From Flavobacterium limi (lineage in GTDB: Bacteria; Bacteroidota; Bacteroidia; Flavobacteriales; Flavobacteriaceae), in assembly GCF_010645075.1 (NCBI RefSeq), contig NZ_JAADZV010000007.1, positions 279,743 through 343,742 on the forward strand: a DNA stretch of 64,000 bases. Reading direction: 5' to 3'. A program made the translations under genes and the position numbers. Below, in pieces: positions 42,951 through 50,671 of the stretch. Every line of letters starts with the position of its first letter. Within the stretch, counting starts at the first letter, position 1. The notes below the pieces were generated by a model, which searched no databases, was not told the origin of the DNA, and was given only the letters and a program-made list of their open reading frames with translations.

Positions 42951-44303
42951 ATGTCAACAGAAAACGAAGAAGAAATTTTAGACGAAGAAATAACTTATTC
43001 AGAGTTATTAGAAATGAATTTAGATAAATTTCTAGAAGAATTAACTGCTTTAGCAGATAACCTTCCTTTTCAATTAATGATGCTATCAATTAAGCATAAA
43101 AATCTTATTGAAAAGTTAGAAAAAATATCATTGAAAACTGAAGACGTAGATGATAAAGGCAAGGAAATTACTAAGTACCAAGTAACTTCAGAAAAAGCCG
43201 ATGAATTCACTAAAATTCATAAACTGCTGAGAAAAACAGATATCGCCGAAAAGATTTTACCTAGGAATTACGTTGTTTCAATTATTAGTCAGTACGATGC
43301 ATTTTTAGGAGAACTAGTAAAGGTCTTGTATGAAGTAAATCCAAACATTTTGCGTGCCAGTGAAAAAATAATTAATGCCGAAGAAATCTTTTCGTATGAG
43401 TCAATTGAAGACCTAAAAAACCATATGATTGACAAAGAAGTAGAATCAATCTTGAGGGAAGAACATCTTGAACAATTAAAAGTTTTAGAGCGAAGAATTT
43501 CGAAGGTTACGGGAAGAGATTTTACACTAACTACTGATTTACCTATTTTACCATATTTCATAGAATTAACTCAAAGGCGCAATTTGTTTGTCCACACTAA
43601 CGGACAAATTAACAGACAATATTTAGATGCTAAAACTAAATGGAAATTTGAATCAGAATGTACAGGCAAACTGAATGAGGAATTAAAAGCAGAAAATGAT
43701 TATTGCAAAAAAGCATTTGAAGTTTTATTCGAAATTTCAGTAAAGCTAACGCATGTATTATGGCGAAAAATGCTTCCAGATGACCGGGATAAAGCTGATA
43801 TGCATTTAAATCAAATAATCTATGACTTATTACTTGACAACAAATATACATTAGGAATAATTATTTCTGATTTTGCTACAGATGTAATTAAAAAGTTTTC
43901 TTCAGAACAAATCAGAAAGTTTATAATTATTAATAAAGCTATTGCTTATAAAATGTTAAACAATGAAAAGAAATGTAAACTAATAATTGAAAAAGAAGAT
44001 TGGTCAATTGGAAACGAATTTAAACTTGCAAAGGCGATATTAGAAGACAATTTCGTTGAAGCACAAAAAATTATGATAAAAATTGGCGCAGATGATGAGC
44101 TCATAAATAAATTTGCTTATAAAAATTGGCCTTTATTTAAACGCTTTAGAAAGAAAGAAGAATTCCGTGTTACTTATAAAGAAATATTTAATGAAGATTT
44201 TCTATTAGAAGAAATACAAGATAAACCAATTGTAAAAAAGGAAAGTAAAGCAGAAACTAATGTAGAACAAGCCTCGGTAGAAGAAAACATAATTGTTGAG
44301 TAG
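42951..44303 (+). CDS. HEPN-like domain protein, hypothetical
   Basis: The 450-residue protein is helical and lysine/glutamate-rich. Residues ~100-270 contain NYVVSIISQYDAFLGELVKVLYEVNP and LTQRRNLFVHTNGQINRQYL. The R210-N-L-F-V-H215 stretch fits the R-x4-6-H motif of HEPN-fold RNases, followed by the N-G-x-I-N commonly seen in the same subgroup. The C-terminal third is TPR-like (KFIIINKAIAYKMLNNEKKCKLIIEKEDW, KAILEDNFVEAQKIM). HEPN proteins often act in RNA cleavage in toxin or phage-defence settings. No antitoxin partner is adjacent, so a defence role is only a possibility. Confidence 0.6.
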   Translation: MSTENEEEILDEEITYSELLEMNLDKFLEELTALADNLPFQLMMLSIKHKNLIEKLEKISLKTEDVDDKGKEITKYQVTSEKADEFTKIHKLLRKTDIAEKILPRNYVVSIISQYDAFLGELVKVLYEVNPNILRASEKIINAEEIFSYESIEDLKNHMIDKEVESILREEHLEQLKVLERRISKVTGRDFTLTTDLPILPYFIELTQRRNLFVHTNGQINRQYLDAKTKWKFESECTGKLNEELKAENDYCKKAFEVLFEISVKLTHVLWRKMLPDDRDKADMHLNQIIYDLLLDNKYTLGIIISDFATDVIKKFSSEQIRKFIIINKAIAYKMLNNEKKCKLIIEKEDWSIGNEFKLAKAILEDNFVEAQKIMIKIGADDELINKFAYKNWPLFKRFRKKEEFRVTYKEIFNEDFLLEEIQDKPIVKKESKAETNVEQASVEENIIVE

Positions 44304-44359
44304 TAAGTAACTATAGGCATAACTTCATAAACAAACCACAACTATCAAACAAAAAAACT

Positions 44360-44601
44360 ATGGCACTTATCAATCCACACATTAATTTTAATGGCAATGC
44401 TCACGAAGCTTTTGAATTTTACAGAGCTGCATTTGGCGGGGAATTTTCAAAAGTGGTCCGTTTAAAGGATTTGGCAGGCCCTGATTTTCCGGTAGCTGAA
44501 AACGATGAAAACAAGATTTTGCATATTTCTCTACCTATCGGTAAAACAACAGACTGATGGAAATGTGTTTATTCAAATACGAAACTACTGAGGAAACATA
44601 A
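44360..44601 (+). pseudogene. Truncated PhnB/VOC-fold (glyoxalase-like) gene remnant
   Basis: The open part (44360-44557) encodes 65 residues with the PhnB-like start ALINPHINFNGNAHEAFEFYRAAFGGEFSKVVRLKD, ending ISLPIGKTTD before a stop. Intact relatives are about twice as long. Just after the stop another frame reads KYETTEET (to 44601), which resembles the middle segment of the family (ETTEEAD). The gene appears to have been shifted and to have lost its second half. It lies at the right edge of the accessory patch. Confidence 0.7.
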
Positions 44602-44765
44602 TAAATTGCAGCTATAAAAACTGATCGGTAAATTAAATAATTGAAAACTAGTCGGTTCCAATTGCTCGTAAGCCAAAAAATTCTTACATTAGCATTAAAT
44701 TTATAATTTGAAAATTCAATTCGTTTTAATTAAAGTCAAACTCTTATTCAAAGCTAAAAAACACA

Positions 44766-45167
44766 ATGAAAAAATTCACAGCAGCAATATTATTTTTTCT
44801 ACAACTTGTTTTTTTCACGGCACATTCACAAAATGCTCCAACGCCATTGGAAACTGTAAATAAAAGAATGACCTTTTACAATCAGCACAACTTTACTGAA
44901 TTTATAAAATTATATTCTCCTGATGTTGAAATTTATACCTATCCGGATCAGTTATTAGCAACCGGTACTGATAACCTAACTTCTATTTTTAAACCCAAAT
45001 TTACCGCCAAATCGGTCAAAGTTGAGATTATCAGTCAGATGTTTAACGGAAATTATGTAATCAATCACGAAATTGTTACAGAGAATGGAAATCAGACAAA
45101 GTATATTTCTATTTATGAAGTGAAAGATGGCTTAATAAAGAGCGTAAAATTTGTGAGAGACAAATAG
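44766..45167 (+). CDS. Secreted NTF2/SnoaL-like protein
   Basis: The 133 residues begin with a signal peptide (FLQLVFFTAHSQ), followed by a compact alpha+beta NTF2-like fold: LETVNKRMTFYNQHNFTEFIKLYSPDVEIYTYPDQLLATGTDNLTSIF and the sheet SVKVEIISQMFNGNYVINHEIVTENGNQTKYISIYEVKDGLIKSVKFV. The family includes steroid isomerases, polyketide cyclases and many ligand-binding proteins of unknown role. It would act in the periplasm. Neighbours give no hint of the substrate. Confidence 0.8.
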   Translation: MKKFTAAILFFLQLVFFTAHSQNAPTPLETVNKRMTFYNQHNFTEFIKLYSPDVEIYTYPDQLLATGTDNLTSIFKPKFTAKSVKVEIISQMFNGNYVINHEIVTENGNQTKYISIYEVKDGLIKSVKFVRDK

Positions 45168-45256
45168 AGTCTATCCCATATTGAAAATTATTAACTAGTA
45201 TTCTTTCTGGCTTAATTAAAATTAAACTCCATTTTAGTTATTAATCCTCAACTTCG

Positions 45257-45264
45257 TACCTTTG
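45257..45264 (+). promoter_or_regulatory. Candidate -7 promoter box for thiL
   Basis: TACCTTTG matches TAnnTTTG exactly and lies 36 bases before the thiL start codon. No well-spaced -33 TTG was found. Confidence 0.5.
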
Positions 45265-45300
45265 CTGCCTTGGTAAAACCAAAAAGCAATTAGAAACAAC

Positions 45301-46347
45301 ATGATCGAAGATAAAAACCCACAACGTACCAGCATAGCGCAGTTAGGCGAGTTTGGTTTAATAGAACATTTAACCAGACATTTTGATGTAAAACAAGAAT
45401 CCACTTTAAAAAGTATTGGCGATGATGCAGCTGTCCTTGATTTCAAGGATAAAAAAGTAGTGGTTTCGACCGATTTACTGATTGAAGGCGTGCATTTTGA
45501 TCTGGCTTACATGCCATTGAAACACTTAGGATACAAATCTGTTGTAGTAAATGTGTCTGACATTTGTGCCATGAATGCCAAACCAACTCAAATAACAGTT
45601 TCTGTAGCCGTTTCTAACCGTTTCCCACTGGAAGCCTTAGAGGAATTATTTGAAGGGATTACACGCGCTGCGAATGAGTATAAAGTAGATGTTATTGGCG
45701 GTGACACGACCTCATCACAAAAAGGATTAATTATCAGCATCACGGCAATAGGTGAAGCAGATGCTGATGAAATTGTATACCGAAACGGTGCCAAACAAAC
45801 CGACTTACTTGTCGTAACCGGAGACATTGGAGCCGCTTACATGGGATTACAGGTATTGGAACGCGAAAAACAGGTTTTTCAAGTCAATCCAAACAATCAG
45901 CCAGATTTAGATCCGTACACCTATTTGGTCGAAAGACAATTAAAACCTGAAGCCAGAAAAGATGTCCGAACACTTTTACATGCACTGGAAATTAAACCGA
46001 CTTCGATGATTGATATTTCAGACGGATTGTCCTCTGAAATTATTCATTTGTGCAGGCAGTCAAAAGTGGGCTGTAATTTATACGAAGACAAACTGCCACT
46101 TGACCCACAGTTTATTTCGACCTGCGAAGAATTTAATATAGACAGCACAACAGTTGCCATTAATGGCGGTGAAGATTATGAATTACTGTTTACAATCGAC
46201 ATTAATGATTTTGATAAGATAAAAGGAAATCCAAACTTTTCTATCATCGGTCACATGGCCGATGAAAGTGAAGGAATTCATCTGGTAACCCGCGCCAATA
46301 CCAAAATTGCCTTAAAAGCAAGAGGCTGGGATGCGCTGAGTGAATAA
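45301..46347 (+). CDS. thiL: Thiamine-monophosphate kinase
   Basis: The 348-aa protein matches ThiL along its length: QLGEFGLIEHLTRHF, IGDDAAVLDF, VSTDLLIEGVHFDLAYMPLKHLGYKSVVVNVSDICAMNA, DVIGGDTTSSQKG, VTGDIGAAYMGLQVL, MIDISDGLSSEI and INGGEDYELLFT. These Asp-rich loops bind Mg-ATP and thiamine phosphate. The enzyme makes thiamine diphosphate, the active cofactor, from thiamine monophosphate in the cytoplasm. It stands alone between an NTF2-like gene and a converging response regulator, with a terminator after it. No other thiamine genes are nearby. Confidence 0.97.
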   Translation: MIEDKNPQRTSIAQLGEFGLIEHLTRHFDVKQESTLKSIGDDAAVLDFKDKKVVVSTDLLIEGVHFDLAYMPLKHLGYKSVVVNVSDICAMNAKPTQITVSVAVSNRFPLEALEELFEGITRAANEYKVDVIGGDTTSSQKGLIISITAIGEADADEIVYRNGAKQTDLLVVTGDIGAAYMGLQVLEREKQVFQVNPNNQPDLDPYTYLVERQLKPEARKDVRTLLHALEIKPTSMIDISDGLSSEIIHLCRQSKVGCNLYEDKLPLDPQFISTCEEFNIDSTTVAINGGEDYELLFTIDINDFDKIKGNPNFSIIGHMADESEGIHLVTRANTKIALKARGWDALSE

Positions 46348-46365
46348 ATTTTAAAAGTTAGAATA

Positions 46366-46415
46366 AAAAAATTCCAAATTCCAATATTGTATCGTTGGAG
46401 TTTGGAATTTTTATT
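46366..46415. terminator. Terminator between thiL and the response regulator
   Basis: AAAAATTCCAAA (from 46366) pairs with TTTGGAATTTTT (46401-46412), an outer stem of 11-12 pairs around a 22-base loop with a partial inner stem (TTCCAA/TTGGAG). A- and T-runs flank it, so it could serve both converging genes. Confidence 0.75.
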
Positions 46416-46427
46416 TTGGATTTTATT

Positions 46428-47120
46428 TTAGAAAAGTCCCTTGCTTTTGGCTTCTTTTACCAAATCATCGTCTGAATCATTTTTTATCTTGAGCAGCTCT
46501 TTAAGTCCTTTTTTTCGTCTTCTGATTGCATTTATGGAAATAGGAATATAGTGCGGCATTTCTTCTTCAGAAGTCCCTTTGGACAAATGAAATAAAATCT
46601 GTTTGTCAAATTCATCTATTTCAATAGAGTTATGGGGAGACTGATTGAGCATTTTCTGAACCGACTGGCTGTAATATTTATCGCTTTTCATTACCTTATC
46701 AAAAGCAAAAAGCAATTCATCAAATGTCAGGTCATTTTTTATAATCAGACCGTTTGGCTGTATGGTACGGATAATGGTTTTAATTTTCAGCAATTCGGTA
46801 TACATGGTCAGCAGAATAATTTTGCAGTTTGGCATGTATTCCAAAATTAGTTTTGCTATATCTTCTCCTGAAAAAATTTCTTTTTCATCATAAGCCGGCA
46901 TACTGATATCTAAAAAAGCAATATCAAAAGGAACCGTTTCAGGGTTTGTAATAATTTCATAAGCAGATTTACAATCTTTAGCCTGCGAAATCAAAAACTC
47001 ATGGCTTTCAGGATGATAACGTGTTATAGCATTTTTATAACCCTCAATAATAAACGGATGGTCGTCTACGATTAATATATTGCTTTTTTGCTTAAGCGAT
47101 GGTGGTAAATCAGCTTTCAT
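46428..47120 (-). CDS. Response regulator, NarL/LuxR-like layout with divergent HTH
   Basis: The receiver domain (residues ~14-140) has the acidic pocket IVDDHPF, the phospho-acceptor D71 in IAFLDISMP, the Thr in ILLTMYTE and the Lys in LIIKND. The C-terminal region (about 170-220, IDEFDKQILFHLSKGTSEEEMPHYIPISINAIRRRKKGLKELL) follows the LuxR/GerE helix-turn-helix pattern but lacks the usual LTxRE start and the TVKxH core, so DNA contacts may differ. Its start overlaps the histidine kinase gene by 11 bases, so the two form a two-component pair. Confidence 0.9.
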   Translation of the reverse strand: MKADLPPSLKQKSNILIVDDHPFIIEGYKNAITRYHPESHEFLISQAKDCKSAYEIITNPETVPFDIAFLDISMPAYDEKEIFSGEDIAKLILEYMPNCKIILLTMYTELLKIKTIIRTIQPNGLIIKNDLTFDELLFAFDKVMKSDKYYSQSVQKMLNQSPHNSIEIDEFDKQILFHLSKGTSEEEMPHYIPISINAIRRRKKGLKELLKIKNDSDDDLVKEAKSKGLF

Positions 47121-49155
47121 TATGAATCTTATTTATTTTTTGATCTATTGGTATCTTCACTAAAATGGTAGTTCCTTCACTCCTTGCCGAGTTTATTTCG
47201 ACATTTCCGTTACATTCTGCCGTTCTGTAAACAATATTTTGCAGCCCGATTCCTTTTTTTGTTTTATGAATATTAAATCCTATTCCATCATCTGATATTA
47301 ATAAAACTAAATAATTGATCTCACTTTTAAATTCGACAGTAATTGTTTTTGCCCTGGCATATTTATTACAATTCTGAAGCGCTTCCTGAATGATCCTGTA
47401 TAAATTAATTTTTACAACATTGCTAACCAGGTCCCATTTGATATTGGAATCAATATTATAAGCCAGTTTTGTACTGAATGTATTGGTTTGATTTTGAAAT
47501 AGCTTTTCTAAAATCGCAACAAAATTATTAATCAATCCGGATTTTTCTTTATTTAAATCATGCGAAATTTCCCGAATATCCTGCTCAATTTCTTTTAATT
47601 CCAGCAAATATTTCCTTCTCTTATCAGTAGCGGTTTCTTCGTCTAATTTATCAAGGCTGTCTAAACTAATCCTGACACCAAACATTCTTCCTAAAACACC
47701 ATCATGCAGTTCCTGGGCAACTTTTTTCTTTTCCCTGATCCGCATTGTTTCGATTGCGTTTTGCTGTGAAATCATCAAATTATAAATATCCTCATTTGCA
47801 ATTTGCTGTTGCTGCTTAAAAAGCAATTCCCTGTTTCTTGCCTGTTGTGTTTTGTATATATAAAAAAACAAACCAAGCAGCGAAAGAATACTAAAAACAT
47901 ACACCAAAGTCCTGTTCTGTATTTCTAAACTCGAATTTTCGCTTTTTATTTCATTGGTTTCATATTCTATTCGGGTAAATTTATCCCCCATTTTACGTTC
48001 GGCCTTTTGAAGGCTGTCATTTATGCGAATATAGTCTTCTGAAAATTTTGAAGCTTTTTTGGGATGAATTAAAGATAACTGCTTCAAAGCGACCAGTACA
48101 TTACGAAAATTTTTAGTACGCTTTGAAACTATAAGTGCCTGATTTGAATAGTGCAGAGCTTTAGCTGTATCCTTTATCGAGGCAAAATACTCCGATAAAT
48201 GCATTTTACTTGCCGTTATACCTGCTGTAAGCTGTAAGCTGTCCCTTATTTTAAGTGCTTTATAAAATAAACCCGGTAGGTCTTGGTTCTGATTTAATTT
48301 AAACTGGGAATACGCTAAATTATCCATCAAAATGGCATACAATTCAGGTTTTTGATTAAAGAGGTTTTTTTCTTTTAGTCCTTCCTGAAAATAAAAATTA
48401 GCTTTTTTGTAATCATTAAGATTTTGATAAACAAAACCTATATTATTTAATGAAGTTGCTTTTGACTGGAACTCTACAGGAATAATTTTATCATCTATGC
48501 TGGCAATGGCCTTATTATGGAATTCAATGGCTTTTTCATATTCCCCCAGTTCATTATATAAAATTCCGAGCAGGTTGTAAGCTTCATATAAAATATCATT
48601 ATTGTTTTTTCCTTTAATAACTCTTAAAGCATTAAAAATAGCCTTTTCACTGCCGTAAAAATCTCCTTCGTTATACTGTAATAATGCTTTACTAAGTCTT
48701 GTTTTGGCTAAATTATAAAAATCATCAGTTGCCAAATATAGTTTTTCGGCTTTGTAATAAAATGCAAATGCACTGTCTGAAGAAGTTTGAGAACTGTAAT
48801 AATCCCCTAAATAAATATAAGCTTTAGACATGGAGACCGAATCCTTTGCTTTTAGGGCCTTTTCTAAAACAATTTTAACCGTTTTATTATAATTGTTCCA
48901 ATCTCTCATATTAAAATAACGATTGGCAACTTTAAAAAGATTTACCCTTTTGACTGAGTCATCGGGCTGGCTCATAATGACTTCAAAAGCTTTTTGATTG
49001 TATTTTTGCTTTATTGCAACGGGTAATTTGTATTCGTTGGCCAATGATAAATATAAATCCAGACTATCTCTCGATTGACTGGATACACGAGTGCTTTCAT
49101 TTTGCTTCGTACAGCCAATAAAAAATATAAGTAATATCAGATAGTTTTTTTTCAA
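47110..49155 (-). CDS. TPR-repeat histidine kinase (HisKA_3 type), lipoprotein-like N-terminus
   Basis: The 681-aa protein begins with a short lipoprotein-like signal (LILLIFFIGC, Cys15). A periplasmic array of TPR helices follows (about residues 70-370, e.g. AYNLLGILYNELGEYEKAIEFHNKAI and NNIGFVYQNLNDYKKANFYFQEGL). One membrane helix lies at ~417-436. The HisKA_3 dimerisation helix carries the phospho-acceptor His484 (VAQELHDGVLGRMFG), and the ATPase domain has IIQEALQNCNKYA, DDGIGF and GIGLQNI. Periplasmic TPR arrays commonly bind peptides, so a peptide or protein ligand is plausible. It is translationally coupled to its response regulator and lies just downstream of a tiny secreted repeat peptide gene. 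Confidence 0.93.
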   Translation of the reverse strand: MKKNYLILLIFFIGCTKQNESTRVSSQSRDSLDLYLSLANEYKLPVAIKQKYNQKAFEVIMSQPDDSVKRVNLFKVANRYFNMRDWNNYNKTVKIVLEKALKAKDSVSMSKAYIYLGDYYSSQTSSDSAFAFYYKAEKLYLATDDFYNLAKTRLSKALLQYNEGDFYGSEKAIFNALRVIKGKNNNDILYEAYNLLGILYNELGEYEKAIEFHNKAIASIDDKIIPVEFQSKATSLNNIGFVYQNLNDYKKANFYFQEGLKEKNLFNQKPELYAILMDNLAYSQFKLNQNQDLPGLFYKALKIRDSLQLTAGITASKMHLSEYFASIKDTAKALHYSNQALIVSKRTKNFRNVLVALKQLSLIHPKKASKFSEDYIRINDSLQKAERKMGDKFTRIEYETNEIKSENSSLEIQNRTLVYVFSILSLLGLFFYIYKTQQARNRELLFKQQQQIANEDIYNLMISQQNAIETMRIREKKKVAQELHDGVLGRMFGVRISLDSLDKLDEETATDKRRKYLLELKEIEQDIREISHDLNKEKSGLINNFVAILEKLFQNQTNTFSTKLAYNIDSNIKWDLVSNVVKINLYRIIQEALQNCNKYARAKTITVEFKSEINYLVLLISDDGIGFNIHKTKKGIGLQNIVYRTAECNGNVEINSARSEGTTILVKIPIDQKINKIHNES

Positions 49156-49183
49156 TTTTGTCTTAAAAATTTACTCAAAAATA

Positions 49184-49191
49184 CAAAACTA
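49184..49191 (-). promoter_or_regulatory. Candidate -7 promoter box for the TPR histidine kinase
   Basis: On the minus strand this reads TAGTTTTG, an exact TAnnTTTG match, 29 bases before the kinase start codon and after the terminator of the peptide gene. It suggests separate transcription of the kinase/regulator pair. Confidence 0.5.
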
Positions 49192-49202
49192 TACATTAGA
49201 CA

Positions 49203-49235
49203 TAAAGAAAAAGACCGTCTAATTTTAGACGGCCT
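49203..49235 (-). terminator. Intrinsic terminator of the repeat-peptide gene
   Basis: The stem CCGTCTA (49215-49221) / TAGACGG (49226-49232) with a four-base loop is followed on the minus strand by TCTTTTTCTTT. It closes the small peptide gene and separates it from the histidine kinase. Confidence 0.85.
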
Positions 49236-49263
49236 TCTCTATATTGAAATGAATTACAGTGAA

Positions 49264-49500
49264 TTAATCCACTTTTCTGCTTTGTCCTGCTGACTGATTT
49301 CCGTCAATGCTTAATTTTTGATTTGACAAATCAGATCCCATCATATCCACTTTTCTGCTTTGTCCTGCTGACTGATTTCCGTCAATACCAATGGTTGTAT
49401 TGTTTATTAAAGTATCATTACTAGTTTTTGCAGAAGTATTAAAAGAAGTTAATACCATTACTAAAGAGAATAATCCTGTTGTTAAAGCTAATTTTTTCAT
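49264..49500 (-). CDS. Small secreted peptide with duplicated C-terminal 14-residue motif
   Basis: The 78 residues are a signal peptide (MKKLALTTGLFSLVMVLTSFNTSA) and a ~54-residue mature part. Within it the exact 14-mer IDGNQSAGQSRKVD occurs twice, once in the middle and once as the very C-terminus, 26 residues apart. No cysteines, metal sites or known family were seen. It has its own terminator and lies between a LytTR regulator and a TPR histidine kinase on the same strand. That position and repeat structure recall a signal precursor, but a small envelope or matrix peptide is equally possible. Confidence 0.75.
   Translation of the reverse strand: MKKLALTTGLFSLVMVLTSFNTSAKTSNDTLINNTTIGIDGNQSAGQSRKVDMMGSDLSNQKLSIDGNQSAGQSRKVD
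49267..49386 (-). repeat. Exact 42-bp direct repeat inside the peptide gene
   Basis: 49267-49308 and 49345-49386 are identical over 42 bases, with starts 78 bases apart. Each copy encodes the 14 codons IDGNQSAGQSRKVD with no synonymous difference. Confidence 0.95.
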
Positions 49501-49674
49501 GATTGTTGTGTTTATATTGTTATACTTTTTTACTTTTTTTAATCCCGTTTCGTTCGGAATTCTTTGGTAAAACTAAACAGTAAAGCGCAACAATTACTTA
49601 AAAAAAAGGCGTTTATGGTCAATGCTACCCGTTCATGAGTGAATGGATACCAAATCAGGGCAGATGGTTTTATT

Positions 49675-50487
49675 TTAAGTTTCTATATAATTTTCATTGG
49701 CAAATTCACTAATTATGAAATCAACATTTGCTTTGTAAGACTTTGAAAAAGGAAGTTTTATAGTTGTTTTTTTAATATAACATAAAGAGTTACCTGTATG
49801 GATCCTCGAAATATAATTTCTGTTTACTATATAACTGTTATGTATTCTGATAAATGGATTTGACAAAACCGTTTCAAAATGCTTCAGTGTTTTAAAAGCT
49901 GTAATCATCTCACCGCTTTTCAGGTGAATGTCTGTTGAATTATTATCTGCCTGAAAATAACAGATTTCATTGGAATCTATATAACGATGATCTCCATATG
50001 ATTTAACACATAAAATAAAGGATTTCCTGTTTTTATTAATCTGAATTCCTTCTTCCTGATTTTGTTTTTCTTTTGGCTTCAGTTTTTGCACCAGAAGCAC
50101 TTCATCTTCATTATATAATTTATTTAATTTATGAATCAGTTTCACTAAATCAATTGCTTCAAGTGGTTTAAGAAAATAATCATTTACTTCATACTGAATG
50201 CAATCAAACGCTAAATCTTTACTTTTTGTTGTTACAATAATTTTTGGCAGCTCTTTCAAATACATCAATAAGCCATTAATTAAAGTTAAAGAAAGTCCGC
50301 TGGATTTGTCTTTAGGGTCAATTTCCAAAAAAACCAGATCAGGTGTATGTTTTAAAATCAGGTTCAGTCCATCGGTATAATTATTCGCAGCAGCTATAAA
50401 ATTCAGCTCTGAAAACTCCTTTGCAATTGTCTTTATTTTTTCAACACTTTCCGGATCGTCATCTAAAATAATGTAGGTGTAATTCAT
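49675..50487 (-). CDS. LytTR-family response regulator with Glu at the phospho-acceptor site
   Basis: The 270-aa protein has a receiver domain (residues 1-125) with the acidic pair in IILDDDPES, Thr in IIVTTKS and Lys106 in NDYFLKPLE. The phospho-acceptor position, normally Asp in the LVFLDI motif, is Glu55 (LVFLEID). The C-terminal ~105 residues form a LytTR DNA-binding domain (ICYFQADNNSTDIHLKSGEMITAFKTLKHFETVLSNPFIRIHNSYIVNRNYISRI). Glu can mimic phospho-Asp, so the regulator may be active without a kinase. It lies upstream of the repeat-peptide gene on the same strand and could drive it. Confidence 0.9.
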   Translation of the reverse strand: MNYTYIILDDDPESVEKIKTIAKEFSELNFIAAANNYTDGLNLILKHTPDLVFLEIDPKDKSSGLSLTLINGLLMYLKELPKIIVTTKSKDLAFDCIQYEVNDYFLKPLEAIDLVKLIHKLNKLYNEDEVLLVQKLKPKEKQNQEEGIQINKNRKSFILCVKSYGDHRYIDSNEICYFQADNNSTDIHLKSGEMITAFKTLKHFETVLSNPFIRIHNSYIVNRNYISRIHTGNSLCYIKKTTIKLPFSKSYKANVDFIISEFANENYIET

Positions 50488-50616
50488 TGTTGTGGATTAA
50501 TTGGGGTTAATCTATTGTTTTTGGTTTTGGTATTTCTGTAAAAGAAAACATCTAAAGTTATAAAAAATATCTAAAACAATTCTTTCATTTAGATAAATTC
50601 AAAGAATTCCATAAAA

Positions 50617-50648
50617 AAATCCCAAATTCCTAATAGAATTTGGGATTT
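50617..50648 (-). terminator. Intrinsic terminator of glyS
   Basis: Arms AAATCCCAAATTC (50617-50629) and GAATTTGGGATTT (50636-50648) make a perfect 13-pair stem with a six-base loop, followed on the minus strand by a T-run (complement of the A-run at 50613-50619). Confidence 0.88.
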
Positions 50649-50671
50649 AATATTTTTGAAGTTTAATTACC

